From Mesodorylaimus sp. YZB2_4 (Eukaryota; Nematoda; Enoplea; Dorylaimida; Dorylaimidae): 64,000 nt of DNA. Shown here one piece after another: positions 48,701-59,775 of the stretch; the first letter of the stretch is position 1; every line of letters starts with the position of its first letter. The DNA lies in the NCBI GenBank assembly GCA_030248295.1, contig JASANH010000125.1, positions 1 through 64,000 of the forward strand, written 5' to 3'. The notes beneath the pieces are model-generated. The model searched no databases. It had not been told where the DNA came from and saw only the letters and a program-made list of their open reading frames with translations. The position numbers were made by a program, and so were the translations under genes.

Positions 48701-51700
48701 GTGCAGCTTGCGAAGGTTGCTCTGGTTGTTCAGCTGGTTGCTGTGGCTCCTCCTCAGCTGGTTGCTTTGCCGTTTGCTCAAGCTGAGATGGCTGAGCTGG
48801 CTTTTCCACAGCTGGCTGTTCTGGCTGTGCAGGTTGAGAAGGCTGTTCAGCTGGTGGCTGTGGATGTTCTGGTTCAGTTGGCTGAGCTGGCTCTTCCACA
48901 ATATGCTGTTCTGGCTGTTCAGCTTGCAAAGGTTGCTCTGGTTGTTCAGCTGGTTGCTGTAGCTGCTCCTCTGCTTGTTGCTCTGCCGTTTGCTCAGGCT
49001 GAGATGGCTCCTCCACATTTAGCTGTTCTTGCTGTGCAGGTTGCGAAGGTTTCTCGGGTTGTTCAGCTGGTGGCTGTGGATGTTCTAGTTGAGATGGCTG
49101 AGCTGGCTCTCCCACAGCTGGCTGTTCTGGCTGTGCAGGTTGGGGAGGCTGTTCAGCTGTTGGCTGTGGATGTTCTGGTTGAGATGGCTGAGCTGGCTCT
49201 TCCACATTTGGCTGTTCTGGCTGTGCAGGTTGCAAAGGTTGCTCGGGTTGTTCAGCTGGTTGCTGTGGACCCTCCTCAGCTATTTGCTCTGCCGTTTGCT
49301 CAGGCTGAGATGGCTGAGCTGGCTCTTCCACAGTTGGCTGTAATGGCTGTGCAGGTTCAGGAGGCTGTTCAGCTGGTGGCTGTGGATGTTCTGGTTGAGA
49401 TGGCTGGGCTGGCTCCTCCACAATTGGCTGTTCTGGCTGTGCAGGTTGCGAAGGTTGCTCGGGTTGTTCAGCTGGTGGCTGTGGATGTTCTGGTTGAGAT
49501 GGCTGAGCTGGCTCTTCCACAGCTGGCTGTTCTGGCTGTGCAGGTTGCGAAGGTTGCTCAGGTTGTTCAGCTGGTTGCCGTGGCTGCTCCTCAGCTGGTT
49601 GCTTCGCCGTTTGCTCAGGCTGAGATGGCTCTTTCACAGTTGGCTGTTCTGGCTGTGCAGGTTGCGAAGGTTGCTTAGGTTGTTCAGCTGGTGGCTGTGG
49701 ATGTTCTGGTTGAGATGGCTGAGCTGGCTCTCTCACAGCTGGCTGTTCCGGCTGTGCAGGTTGAGAAGGCTGTTCAGCTGGTGGGTGTGGATGTTCTGGT
49801 TCAGATGGCTGGGCTGGCTTTTCCACAATTGGCTGTTCCGGCTGTGCAGGTTGCGAAGGTTGCTCGGGTTGTTCAGCTGGTGGCTGTGGATGTTCTGGTT
49901 GAGATGACTGAGCTGGCTCGTCCACAGCTGGCTGTTCTGGCTGTGCAGGTTGAGGAGGCTGTTCAGCTGGTGCAGCTGGTTGCTGTGGCTGCTCCTCAAC
50001 TGGTTGCTCTGCCGTTTGCTCAGGCTTAGATGGCTGAGCTGGCTCCTCCACAGTTGGCTGTTCTGGCTGTGCGGGTTGCAAAGGTTGCTCGGGCTGTTCA
50101 GCTGCTGGCTGTGGATGTTCTGGCTGAGATGGCTGAGCTAGATCTTCCACATTTGGCTGTTCTGGCTGTGCAGGTTGCAAAGGTTGCTCGGGTTGTTCAG
50201 CTGGTTGCTGTGGACCCTCCTCAGCTATTTGCTCTGCCGTTTGCTCAGGCTGAGATGGCTGAGCTGGCTCTTCCACAGTTGGCTCTAATGGCTGTGCAGG
50301 TTGCAAAGGTTGCTCGGGTTGTTCAGCTGGTTGCTGTGGCTGCTCCTCAGCTTGTTGCTCTGCCGTTTGCTCAGGCCGAGCTGGCTCTTTCACAGCTGGC
50401 TGTTCTGGCTGTGCAGGTTCAGGAGGCTGTTCAGCTGGTGGCTGTGGATGTTCTGGTTGAGATGACTGAGCTGGCTCTTCCACAATTGGCTCTTCTGGCT
50501 GTGCAGGTTGCAAAGGTTGCTCTGGTTGTTCAGCTGGTTGCTGTAGCTGCTCCTCTGCTTGTTGCTCTGCCGTTTGCTCAGGCTGAGATGGCTCCTCCAC
50601 ATTTAGCTGTTCTTGCTGTGCAGGTTGCGAAGGTTTCTCGGGTTGTTCAGCTGGTGGCTGTGGATGTTCTGGTTGAGATGGCTGAGCTGGCTCTCCCACA
50701 GCTGGCTGTTCTGGCTGTGCAGGTTGGGGAGGCTGTTCAGCTGTTGGCTGTGGATGTTCTGGTTGAGATGGCTGAGCTGGCTCTTCCACATTTGGCTGTT
50801 CTGGCTGTGCAGGTTGCAAAGGTTGCTCGGGTTGTTCAGCTGGTTGCTGTGGACCCTCCTCAGCTATTTGCTCTGCCGTTTGCTCAGGCTGAGATGGCTG
50901 AGCTGGCTCTTCCACAGTTGGCTGTAATGACTGTGCAGGTTGCGAAGGTTGCTCGGCTTGTTTAGCTGGTTGCTGTGGCTGCTCCTCAGCTTGTTGCTCT
51001 GCCGTTTGCTCAGGCCGAGCTGGCTCTTTCACAGCTGGCTGTTCTGGCTGTGCAGGTTCAGGAGGCTGTTCAGCTGGTGGCTGTGGATGTTCTGGTTGAG
51101 ATGGCTGGGCTGGCTCCTCCACAATTGGCTGTTCTGGCTGTGCAGGTTGCGAAGGTTGCTCGGGTTGTTCAGCTGGTGGCTGTGGATGTTCTGGTTGAGA
51201 TGGCTGAGCTGGCTCTTCCACAGCTGGCTGTTCTGGCTGTGCAGGTTGCGAAGGTTGCTCTGGTTGTTCAGCTGGTTGCCGTGGCTGCTCCTCAGCTGGT
51301 TGCTCCGCCGTTTGCTCAGGCTGAGATGGCTCTTCCACAGTTGGCTGTTCTGGCTGTGCAGGTTGCGAAGGTTGCTTAGGTTGTTCAGCTGGTGGCTGTG
51401 GATGTTCTGGTTGAGATGGCTGAGCTGGCTCTCCCACAGCTGGCTGTTCTGGCTGTGCAGGTTGAGGAGGCTGTTCAGCTGTTGGCTGTGGATGTTCTGG
51501 TTGAGATGGCTGAGCTGGCTCTTCCACAATTGACTGTTCTGGCTGTGCAGGTTGCGAAGGTTGCTCGGGTTGTTCGGCTGGTGGCTGTGGATGTTCTGGT
51601 TGAGATTCCTGAGCTGGCTCTTCCACAGCTGGCTGTTCTGGCTGTGCAGGTTGAGGAGGCTGTTCAGCTGGTGGGTGTGGATCTTCTGGTTCAGATGGCT

Positions 51701-54700
51701 GGGCTGGCTCTATTACAATTGGCTGTTCTGGCAGTGCAGGTTGCGAAGGTTGCTCGGGTTGTTCAGCTGGTGGCTGTGGATGTTCTGGTTGAGATGGCTG
51801 AGCTGGCTCTTCCACAGCTGGCTGTTCTGGCTGTGCAGGTTGAGAAGGCTGTTCAGCTGGTGGCTGAGGATGTTCTGGTTGAGATGGCTGAGCTGGCTCT
51901 TCCACAATTGGCTCTTCTGGCTGTGCAGGTTGCGAAGGTTGCTCTGGTTGTTCAGCTGGTTGCTGTGGCTGCTCCTCAGCTTGTTGCTCTGCCGTTTGCT
52001 CAGGCTGAGATGGCTCTCCCACAGTCGGCTGTTCTGGCTGTGCAGGTTGCGAAGGTTGCTCGGGTTGTCCAGCTGATATCTGTGGATGTTCTGGTTCAGA
52101 TGGCTGGGCTGGCTCTTCCACAATATGCTGTTCTGGCTGTGCAGCTCGCGAAGGTTGCTCTGGTTGTTCAGCTGGTTGCTGTGGCTGCTCATCAGCTTGT
52201 TGCTCTGCCGTTTGCTCAGGCCGAGATGGCTCTTCCACAGTTGGCTGTTCTGGCTGTGCAGGTTGCGAAGGTTGCTCGGGTTGTTCAGCTGGTGGCTGTG
52301 GATGTTCTGGTAGAGATGGCTGAGCTGGCTCTCCCACAGCTGGCTGTTCTGGCTGTGCAGGTTGAGGAGGCTGTTCAGCTGTTGGCTGTGGATGTTCTGG
52401 TTGAGATGGCTTAGCTGGCTCTTCCACAATTGACTGTTCTGGCTGTGCAGGTTGCGAAGGTTGCTCTGGTTGTTCAGCTGGTTGCTGTTGCTGCTCCTGA
52501 GCTTCTTGCTTTGCCGTTTGCTCAGGCTGAGATGGCTCTCCCACAGTTGGCTGTTCTGGCTGTGCAGGTTGCAAAGGTTGCTCGGGTTGTTTAGCTGGTG
52601 GCTGTAGATGTTCTGGTTGAGATGGCTGAGCTGGCTCTCCCACAGCTGGCTGTTCTGGCTTTGCAGGTTGAAGAGGCTGCTCAGCTGGTGGGTGTGGATG
52701 TTCTGGTTCAGATGGCTGGGCTGGCTCTTCCACTATTGGCTGTTCTGGCAGTGCAGGTTGCGGAGGTTGCTCGGGTTGTTCAGCTGGTGGCTGTGGATGT
52801 TTTGGTTGAGATGGCTGAGCTGGCTCTTCCACAGCTTGCTGTTCTGGCTGTGCAGGTTGAGGAGGCTGTTCAGCTGGTGGGTGTGGATGTTCCAACTGGG
52901 ATGACTGAGCTAGCGCTTCCACATTTGGCTGTTCTGGCTGTGGAGGTTGCGAAGGTTGCTCGGGTTCTTCAGCTGGTTGCTGTGGCTCCTCCTCAGCTGG
53001 TTGCTTAGCCGTTTGTTCAGCCTGAGATGGCTGAGCTGGCTTTTCCACAGCTGGCTGTTCTGGCTGTGCAGGTTGAGAAGGCTGTTCAGCTGGTGGCTGT
53101 GGATGTTCTGGTTCAGATGGCTGAGCTGGCTCTTTCACAATATGCTGTTCTGGCTGTGCAGCTTGCGAAGGTCGCTCTGGTTGTTCAGCTGTTTGCTGTG
53201 GCTGCTCATCAGCTTGTTGCTCTGCCGTTTGCTCAGGCTGAGATGGCTTTTCCACAGTTGGCTGTTCTGGCTGTGCAGGTTGCGAAGGTTGCTCGGGTTG
53301 TTCAGCTGGTGGCTGTGGATGTTCCAGTTGAGATGGCTGAGCTGGCTTGTCCACAGCTGGCTGTTCTAGCTGTGCAGGTTGAGGAGCCTGTTCAGCTGGT
53401 GGCTGTGGATGTTCTGGTTGCGATGGCTGACCTGGCTTTCCCACAATTGGCTGTTCTGGCTGTGCAGGTTGCGAAGGTTGCTCTGGTTTTTCAGCTGGTT
53501 GCTGTGGCTGCTCCTCAGCTTGTTGCTCTGCCGTTTGCTCAGGCTGAGATGGCTCTTCCAGAGTTGGCTGTTCTGGCTGTGCAGGTTGCGAAGGTTGCTC
53601 GGGTTGTTCAGCTGGTGGCTGTGGATGTTCCAGTTGAGACGGCTGAGCTTGCTCGTCCACAGCTGGCTGTTCTGGCAGTGCAGGTTGAGGAGGCTGTTCA
53701 GCTGGTGGATGTGGATGTTCTGGTTGCGATGGCTGAGCTGGCTCTTCCACAATTGGCTGTTCTGGCTGTGCAGGTTGCGAAGGTTGCTCTGGTTCTTCAG
53801 CTGGTTGCCGTGGCTGCTCCTCAGCTTGTTGCTCTGCCGTTTGCTCAGGCTGAGATGGCTCCTCCTCAGCTGGTTGCTCTGCCGTTTGCTCAGGCTGTGA
53901 TGGCTGGGCTGGCTCTTCCACAATTGGCTGTTCTGGCTGTGCAGGTTGCGAAGGTCGCTCGGGTTGTTTAGCTGGTGGCTGTGGATGTTCTGGTTGAGAT
54001 GGCTGAGCTGGCGTTTCCACAGCTGGCTGTTCTGGCTGTGCAGGTTGAGAAGGCTGTTCAGCTGGTGGGTGTGGATGTTCTGGTTTAGATGGCTGGGCTG
54101 GCTCTTCCACAATCGGCTGTTCTGGAAGTTCAGGTTGCGAAGGTTGCTCGGGTTGTTCAGCTAGTGGCTGTGGATGTTCTTGCTGGGATGGCTGAGCTGG
54201 CTCTTCCACATTTGGCTGTTCTTGCTGTGCAGGTTGCGAAGGTCGCTCGGGTTGTTCAGCTGGTGGCTGTGGATGTTCTGGTTGAGATGGCTGAGCTGGC
54301 TCTTCCACAGCTGGCTGTTCTGGCAGTGCAGGTTGAGGAGGCTGTTCAGCTGGTGGCTGTGGATGTTCTGGTTGCGATGGCTGAGCTGGCTCTTCCACAA
54401 TTGGCTGTTCTGGCTGTGCAGGTTGCGAAGGTTGCTCTGGTTCTTCAGCTGGTTGCTGTGGCTGCTCCTCAGCTTGTTGCTCTGCCGTTTGCTCAGGCTG
54501 AGATGGCTCCTCCTCAGCTGGTTGCTTTGCCGTTTGCTCAGGCTGAGATGGCTGGGCTGGCTCTTCCACAATTGGCTGTTCTGGCTGTGCAGGTTGCGAA
54601 GGTTGCTCGGGTTGTTTAGCTGGTGGCTGTGGATGTTCTGGTTGAGATGGCTGAGCTGGCGTTTCCACAGCTGGCTGTTCTGGCTGTGCAGGTTGAGGAG

Positions 54701-56344
54701 GCTGTTCAGCTGGTGGGTGTGAATGTTCTGGTCCAGATGGCTGAGGTGGCTCTTTTACAGCTGGCTGTTCTGGCTGTGCAGGTTGCGAAGGTTGCTCTGG
54801 TTGTTCAGCTGGTTGCTGTGGTTGCTCCTCAGCTGGTTGCTCTGCCGTTTGCTCAGGCTGAGCTGGCTCTCCCTCAACCGGCTGTTCTTGCTGTGCAGGT
54901 TGCAAAGGTTGCTCAGGCTGTTCAGCTGGTTGCTGTGGCTGCTCCTCATCTGGTTGGTCTGCCGTTTGTTCAGGCTGAGATGGCTGAGCTGGCTCTTCCA
55001 CAGTTGGCTGTTCTGGCTGTGCCGGTTGCGAAGGTTGCTCGGGTTGTTTAACTGGTTGCTCTGTCTGCTCTTCAGCTGGTTGCTCTGCCGTTTGTTCAGG
55101 CTGAGATGGCTGAGCTGGCTCTTTCACAGTTGGCTGTTCTGGCTGTGCCGGTTGCGGAGGTTGCTCGGGTTGTTCAGCTGGTGGCTGTTGATGTTCTGGT
55201 TGAGATTGCTGAGCTGGCTCCTCCACAGCTGGCTGTTCTGGCTGTGCAGGCTGAGGAGGCTGTTTAGCTGGTGGCTGTGGATGTTCTTGTTGAGATGGCT
55301 GAGCTGGCTCTCCCACAGCCGGCTGTTCTGGCTGGTTAGCTTGGTGTTCTGGGCTTCTACCTGGTTCCGTTGCTGGTTTGTGGTTGCCTGTTCCAATGCT
55401 TCCAGTCTCAGAGACTTCATCATATCCTCCATTTTCCATCCACCAGTCATAATACGCTTGTTCTAAAAGTGTTCTTATTCGCGAGGTTTGGGTGCTTTTC
55501 ATCTCATCTCACCATCAGCTAGAATTAAATCAGCTCGTTCTTGTTCGGTTTCGCTTCTTTGGCACTTGTAGTATTTTCCCTGAATCACGGCGTATGCTTG
55601 TATATCAATCCAAGCTCCATTGCCAGCTTTGCAGCCTAGAAATGATGTTTTTTACTTAATTTCTTCTTGTCATAAGAGAATTTCTTCACCTGTTGCTCTT
55701 GCTTCATAGTTATTTTTTTCTTGAAAGCATGTTATGCTTGTGTTTCCAGAGAACCAGGTTTGGCCTGGACGGTGAAATGAATTATTCGTGATGCATCCCG
55801 GTTCATACTTCCGAGTGACAAACCCATTAGAACTACTGACACATCGATATCGGCCCTTTCTAGGGACATTCATCGAGCTACCGATTTCTATCACGTTTCC
55901 TGTTGGCGCCACACAAGCTGAAAGAACATGAAAACTTTGTTAAATAGGATATATCTCGCTGCAACCTTTTTGTGCTCCTTTTCTTACCGATTACATCAAG
56001 CGATAGCGTCAAGTAGTCGTCAGACCATCTGCATTCAAACTTGAAGCTGCCGCTCGACCAGGTTTCACCTGGTGTTAATTCTTGACCGCCGATGACGTTG
56101 CCGGGCACACAGGCTAAAATATTCATTTTTGCACTTCTATAAATGCTCGCATTGTAACGTTATTACCAATTGGATTTGTTCCCCATACAACGCCGTCTTC
56201 GACGTAGCATTCGAATTTTATTTTGTTTTCAACCCATATGTCGCCTGGCTTACACTCTGTATTGAAATCACCCACGCTATGTCGTGGTATTCTCGCGGCA
56301 GCAGCAATAGCTGCAGCAGCAGCGAGAAGGCACAGTCGTAGCAT
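42723..56344 (-). CDS. Giant secreted Pro-Glu-Gln repeat protein with MIG-18-like modules and ShKT-like tail
   Basis: Seven exons on the minus strand, every junction phase 1: 56344-56167, 56113-55988, 55917-55690, 55635-55513, 55462-43151, 43101-42847 and 42793-42723. Total 13,293 nt, exactly 4,431 codons including the stop. Residues 1-18 are an Ala-rich signal peptide (MLRLCLLAAAAAIAAAA). Residues about 25-218 hold five modules, each with two Cys and a motif like C-x-PG-x-n-W-x-n-F-x-C, resembling the fibronectin-I-like domain of nematode MIG-18-type proteins. A linker (EQAYYDWWMENGGYDE) leads to about 4,000 residues of Pro, Gln, Glu and Ala repeats with units such as AEQPEQPSQPAQPEQP, VEEPAQPSQPEHPQPP and SQPEQTAEQPAEEQ, with almost no Cys or aromatic residues. 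Residues about 4322-4407 form an eight-Cys ShKT-like domain ending CPLSCGVC. Introns are 49-70 bp. Likely an extended extracellular matrix, cuticle or lumen protein; that role is inference. Confidence 0.85.
43200..55330 (-). repeat. Pro-Glu-Gln coding tandem array with higher-order blocks
   Basis: About 12 kb of one exon is made of imperfect units of roughly 33 codons with two interchangeable endings (PEHPQPPAE or PEQTAEQPAEEQPQQPAE). Large blocks are copied: the rare marker NVEDLAQ (plus strand gctagatcttccacattt) occurs at about 44738, 46049, 48029 and 50137. The block 44.4-45.0 kb matches 45.7-46.3 kb (offset about 1.31 kb), 47.84-48.35 kb matches 49.95-50.46 kb (offset about 2.1 kb), and 49.02-49.35 kb matches 50.60-50.93 kb (offset about 1.58 kb). 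Unequal exchange is the likely mechanism. Confidence 0.85.
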
Positions 56345-56456
56345 ATGGTCCTAAAGTGTTGTATTCAGAACAATACGGTTACCAAAGGCGACGATGGCGA
56401 ATACAGTACTAACGTTAAGCACTGACTTAATTGCATGAAACAAGGGACAGTGTTCT

Positions 56457-56466
56457 CATATATATG
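56457..56466 (-). promoter_or_regulatory. Possible TATA element of the PEQ-repeat gene
   Basis: catatatatg lies about 115 bases upstream of the start codon. The distance would allow a 5' UTR of about 85 bases. Sequence resemblance only; the region is AT-rich. Confidence 0.25.
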
Positions 56467-58661
56467 GAGTTACGAGCTATATAATATGCGGATTTCCTAT
56501 ATTCTTTTTAACATCATTTGAATACCAAATCAAAGTGCGTAATCCCTTGTCCTGTGTATTTATTATCCAGCTTTGCATTGCAATTTGTCATTTGAATAAT
56601 AGACACCTGGTTTACTGTGAATACGTACTAACGTGGATTGTTTGGTGACGATGACGTGATGGTATGCGCATAAATTTTTAAACGGCCGCACAGATCGTGA
56701 GTTATACAAGCTCAAATTTCCCTTCATACAGTATGGTATGTGTGCTCAGCTCTCCTTGTATTTTAGGAAAAAATTGCATCATCGGCTGTCATGAAAAAAT
56801 TTTGAGTGGGCTTGCTGCGTTTGCTAGTTGTCAATTGAAGCTTGGCCATAATATGATGTTATAAGAGTTTGCCTCAGATTACCATCTTTATTGGATATTG
56901 TAAGTGCGTTCTGATAACATCAGCGTATACAAAACTGTTTAGCTTTTTTGCATTTTCTTATGTACGAGGGAATTGTAATTAATTTAGCACATTTCAATCA
57001 AGCGGTACAATGCCATACTTATTCCCCTTATCCAAAATAACCTCCACGAGGCCAGCGCATCAGCTGCATCGCGTGCATACTCGTCAAAAGAAAGAGTTCT
57101 CACACCTCTCATAAAACTCTCCCGTCTAGCGCTCGTTCGGGATCATTATTTTCAGGATCGGTACCGGGATCGGGACTCGCTCAATCCCGACCGGGGCGGA
57201 TCGACAGACGGATAAAGCCTTTCTACCACCCCCCTGATAGCCAGCAAAAAACCACAACCCTTCCTAAACAAGCACAAAAGGCAAGCGAAAAAAAAACAAA
57301 CCCCCCCCCCCCCCCCCACCCCCAACCCCAACACCCCCCCCCAAGCCAAAAACCCCCCCCACCCCCACCCCCCCCCCAAAAAACACACCCCCACCGCCCC
57401 CACCCCCCCCCCCCCCGAATCCGTCTTAAATCTCGCCTCAGGCGCCAATTATTTCTCCTATGTCGTTTGGGGTCTGATAGACAGTGACAGTGAGGAAAAA
57501 AACTGGACAGTGAGGCCGTAGTACTGAAGACATCATCCCTGTAATATTCAATTACTTAAAGTGGATTTGTTTGGAATTGCGCCTATCCAGCTCCCGGACT
57601 CGATCAGTCGATTCCTGGCATTGTTCAGTATGTCTTCTCTGACATCCGAATGACTGGAACAACATAAGACACACTGAGTAATCAGTAAAAATCTGACGGT
57701 AGTGGAATTGTTATATCCGCCTCAGGAAAGTGAAGAACCAAGAGACCAATAATATTTTGAAAAACTGGAATATTTTTTGTTCTGAGTCGCCCGACGAGGC
57801 GGTGCTGGATCATCGTTTGCCCGTGATATTGGTAATTTCATACCTAATATGCATATGGAATTCGGGCAAAATCCCCGCCATCCCGCTAATGTCGAGAAGT
57901 GGACGTCCCTTGCACGCTAGCCTCCGCTCACCCCCTGTACAGCCTTATAGCAGCCCGTGCGATACATTTGTGCGACTTTACATCACGATGGTAGCTTATT
58001 TAGCTTCCTGTGTACTTTTAAATTCCTTCCACCATACATTTTTGGCATAGCCTTTTAATCTGCGTACCTCTTGCTTCAGCATATCTCAAATATCTGTGAT
58101 ATCATCATATCAATCTGGTAGGCAGGTAAGGTCATCTAAAAGTCATCTAACACTTTTAAGCAGTCTTCTTTTCATTTACACTAGGATAAATCCCATCCAC
58201 ATCCTTTAGCGTACAGTAATTGTGTGATAATTCTAGATAGTGGCTTTCTCCTGTATACGCGCGCTGCATTAGGAAACCAGGGGACACAAAGAAAAGATGC
58301 ATGGTGCACAATTCCAAAAATTTTGCGTTCAACCTTGTTAAATTTTCCCAGAAATAAAAAGTCCATTTATCAAAATCATACACTCAGCAAATTTGACCTA
58401 GGTGTACAGGCTTTACGATGAATTAACAATCTGTAGGAGCCCCAGTCAACCAGTCAGTGCTGCGATTTTTACGAGGCTTGCCCAGGTCTTTTCTGAACAT
58501 GCGTCCTATAATGGGTCATCGTTCATCGTATGGGCAAGTTGGAGCACCAACTTGACCCAACTTATGGACTAACTTGAATCTTGCTTCACAATTGACTACG
58601 CGTTATCAGCAATAAAAACTTGAATAAGTGCCTATAAGTGTAATAGGCGGAATAGCCCAAT
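56467..58661. other. Gene-free stretch with C-rich DNA
   Basis: No exon recognised. It includes a solitary gggatcggg-type repeat end (about 57130-57200) and the C-rich block at 57297-57417. Confidence 0.4.
57297..57417. repeat. C-rich low-complexity block
   Basis: About 120 bases of almost only C and A: repeated runs of 8-19 C separated by aa or a. G-rich on the minus strand, with strong quadruplex potential. Degenerate C/A spacing of this kind can also arise from sequencing or assembly error in a homopolymer. Confidence 0.8.
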
Positions 58662-58852
58662 ATTGGAGGAGGTACTACGGGGAGCGGACGGATGGAGGCA
58701 GGTCACCTAGTCGTAGGTGCCTGAGACATCAACCCGACGGGATTCAGCCTCGCCTGGAGGAGCGCATCGAGCAGCCAACGAAGGCAACTGATACGCTGTA
58801 TGCGGCGGCCAGTCAGGGCAACCACATGCTGGTTCGTGTATAAGGCGGCCAG
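58662..58852 (+). repeat. Dispersed repeat, copy B (first copy 26155-26340)
   Basis: Same ordered motifs as copy A (attggagg, catcaacccgacggg, cggcggccag, cgtgtataaggcgg). An internal gcggccagt-aaggcaaccagata segment is partly duplicated at the right end. Confidence 0.55.
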
Positions 58853-58903
58853 TTAAGGCAACCAGATACACTACCTTCTCCACGGGCCAAACACACCTAT
58901 GTA

Positions 58904-59053
58904 CTACGCGAGTAGGAATTCTCGTTCGAATATTTTTGTCATGGTATTTGGGAGGTAGTTCACGATGATGTTACTGGCACCCTCTGGTTCGTATATCTCG
59001 AGAGGCGAATTGTGGTCGTCCATCTGCAGGTGGGTCAGACTATTGTCGTCCAT
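58904..59053 (-). pseudogene. Fragment resembling the first RRM of ELAV-type proteins
   Basis: The minus-strand frame encodes MDDNSLTHLQMDDHNSPLEI, then EGASNIIVNYLPNTMTK and a stop after a few unrelated residues. NIIVNYLPNTMT matches the RNP2 strand of ELAV/Hu/EXC-7 RRM1 (consensus NLIVNYLPQxMT). The remainder of the RRM is absent: the frame diverges right after this motif and a dispersed repeat begins about 50 bases further on. No donor site follows the conserved part. Most likely a truncated gene copy; a real exon whose donor I missed is possible. Confidence 0.4.
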
Positions 59054-59298
59054 TGTTGCAGCGGAAAGTTGATTCGTCGACGACAACATCACAAATTGAG
59101 AATTTTTAAATGCAGTATATTTCGAGAAAATGCTTGACAAACCACTCACTCTATACACAGAAAACTGCAATTCACCAATTGATAATTATTATTGCCCTGG
59201 CCTATCCTGTCATATTGCTACTCTTGACCGGCGTGCGAGTTTTCACTTTCTTAACTTGCTTTCGCGACAATGACTGGCTGGAGTCGAGAAACCCATAG

Positions 59299-59775
59299 CT
59301 ATTGACTTCTACAAAAAAACAATAATGCAAAAATAGTGCTCATGTTGGAAGTGAAATCTGTGCCACTAGACGTTGCCGCCATTTTCCTCTCTATTCTGAG
59401 ATCCACTGTTGTCAGATCCAGGTTGCTGCTTCTAAGTTTACTTGTTTCACTAGTAACAGTGATATTCTCCATTGTTTTCGAGATATCCCATTCATTTGCA
59501 TCGAATACAAATGCAACAACTCGTACATCCCACTTTTCACGGGATACGTCACTGGGCTTTGAGCAAAGGCACAAATATTCACCACTTTTCTCATAATGCT
59601 GACTGCAGGTCTTAAATTTTGCGTTGTGGTCAAGACAAAACTCTAAACATTCTTGACAATCAGACACTTGTTTTGAGAAAAAGTTCGTAGCGCTTCCCAA
59701 TCCGCTGGAGGCTGTGATGGTACCAATTGCAATCATAAAAAGCAGGGGAAGAAATTTTGAGCCGTAGAATAACAT
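59299..59775 (-). CDS. Secreted Cys-rich protein, possibly membrane-anchored
   Basis: Single open frame of 158 residues from an ATG. Signal peptide MLFYGSKFLPLLFMIAIGTI, then six cysteines spaced C-x2-C-x3-C-x9-C-x11-C-x-C (residues about 39-71), then a Ser/Thr-rich stretch and a short hydrophobic C-terminus (STIFALLFFC) that might act as a GPI-type or membrane tail. The cysteine spacing equals that of the gene at 36140-36362; the rest differs. I do not recognise the family. An intron after the Cys module cannot be excluded, in which case the C-terminal half would be wrong. Confidence 0.55.
   Translation of the reverse strand: MLFYGSKFLPLLFMIAIGTITASSGLGSATNFFSKQVSDCQECLEFCLDHNAKFKTCSQHYEKSGEYLCLCSKPSDVSREKWDVRVVAFVFDANEWDISKTMENITVTSETSKLRSSNLDLTTVDLRIERKMAATSSGTDFTSNMSTIFALLFFCRSQ

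Noticed and set aside
55463-55502. Starting the giant repeat protein at its own ATG at 55502
   Set aside because: This would give a protein without a signal peptide. A 50 bp GT-AG intron ending in cacttttag joins the upstream MIG-18-like exon in phase and skips that ATG.
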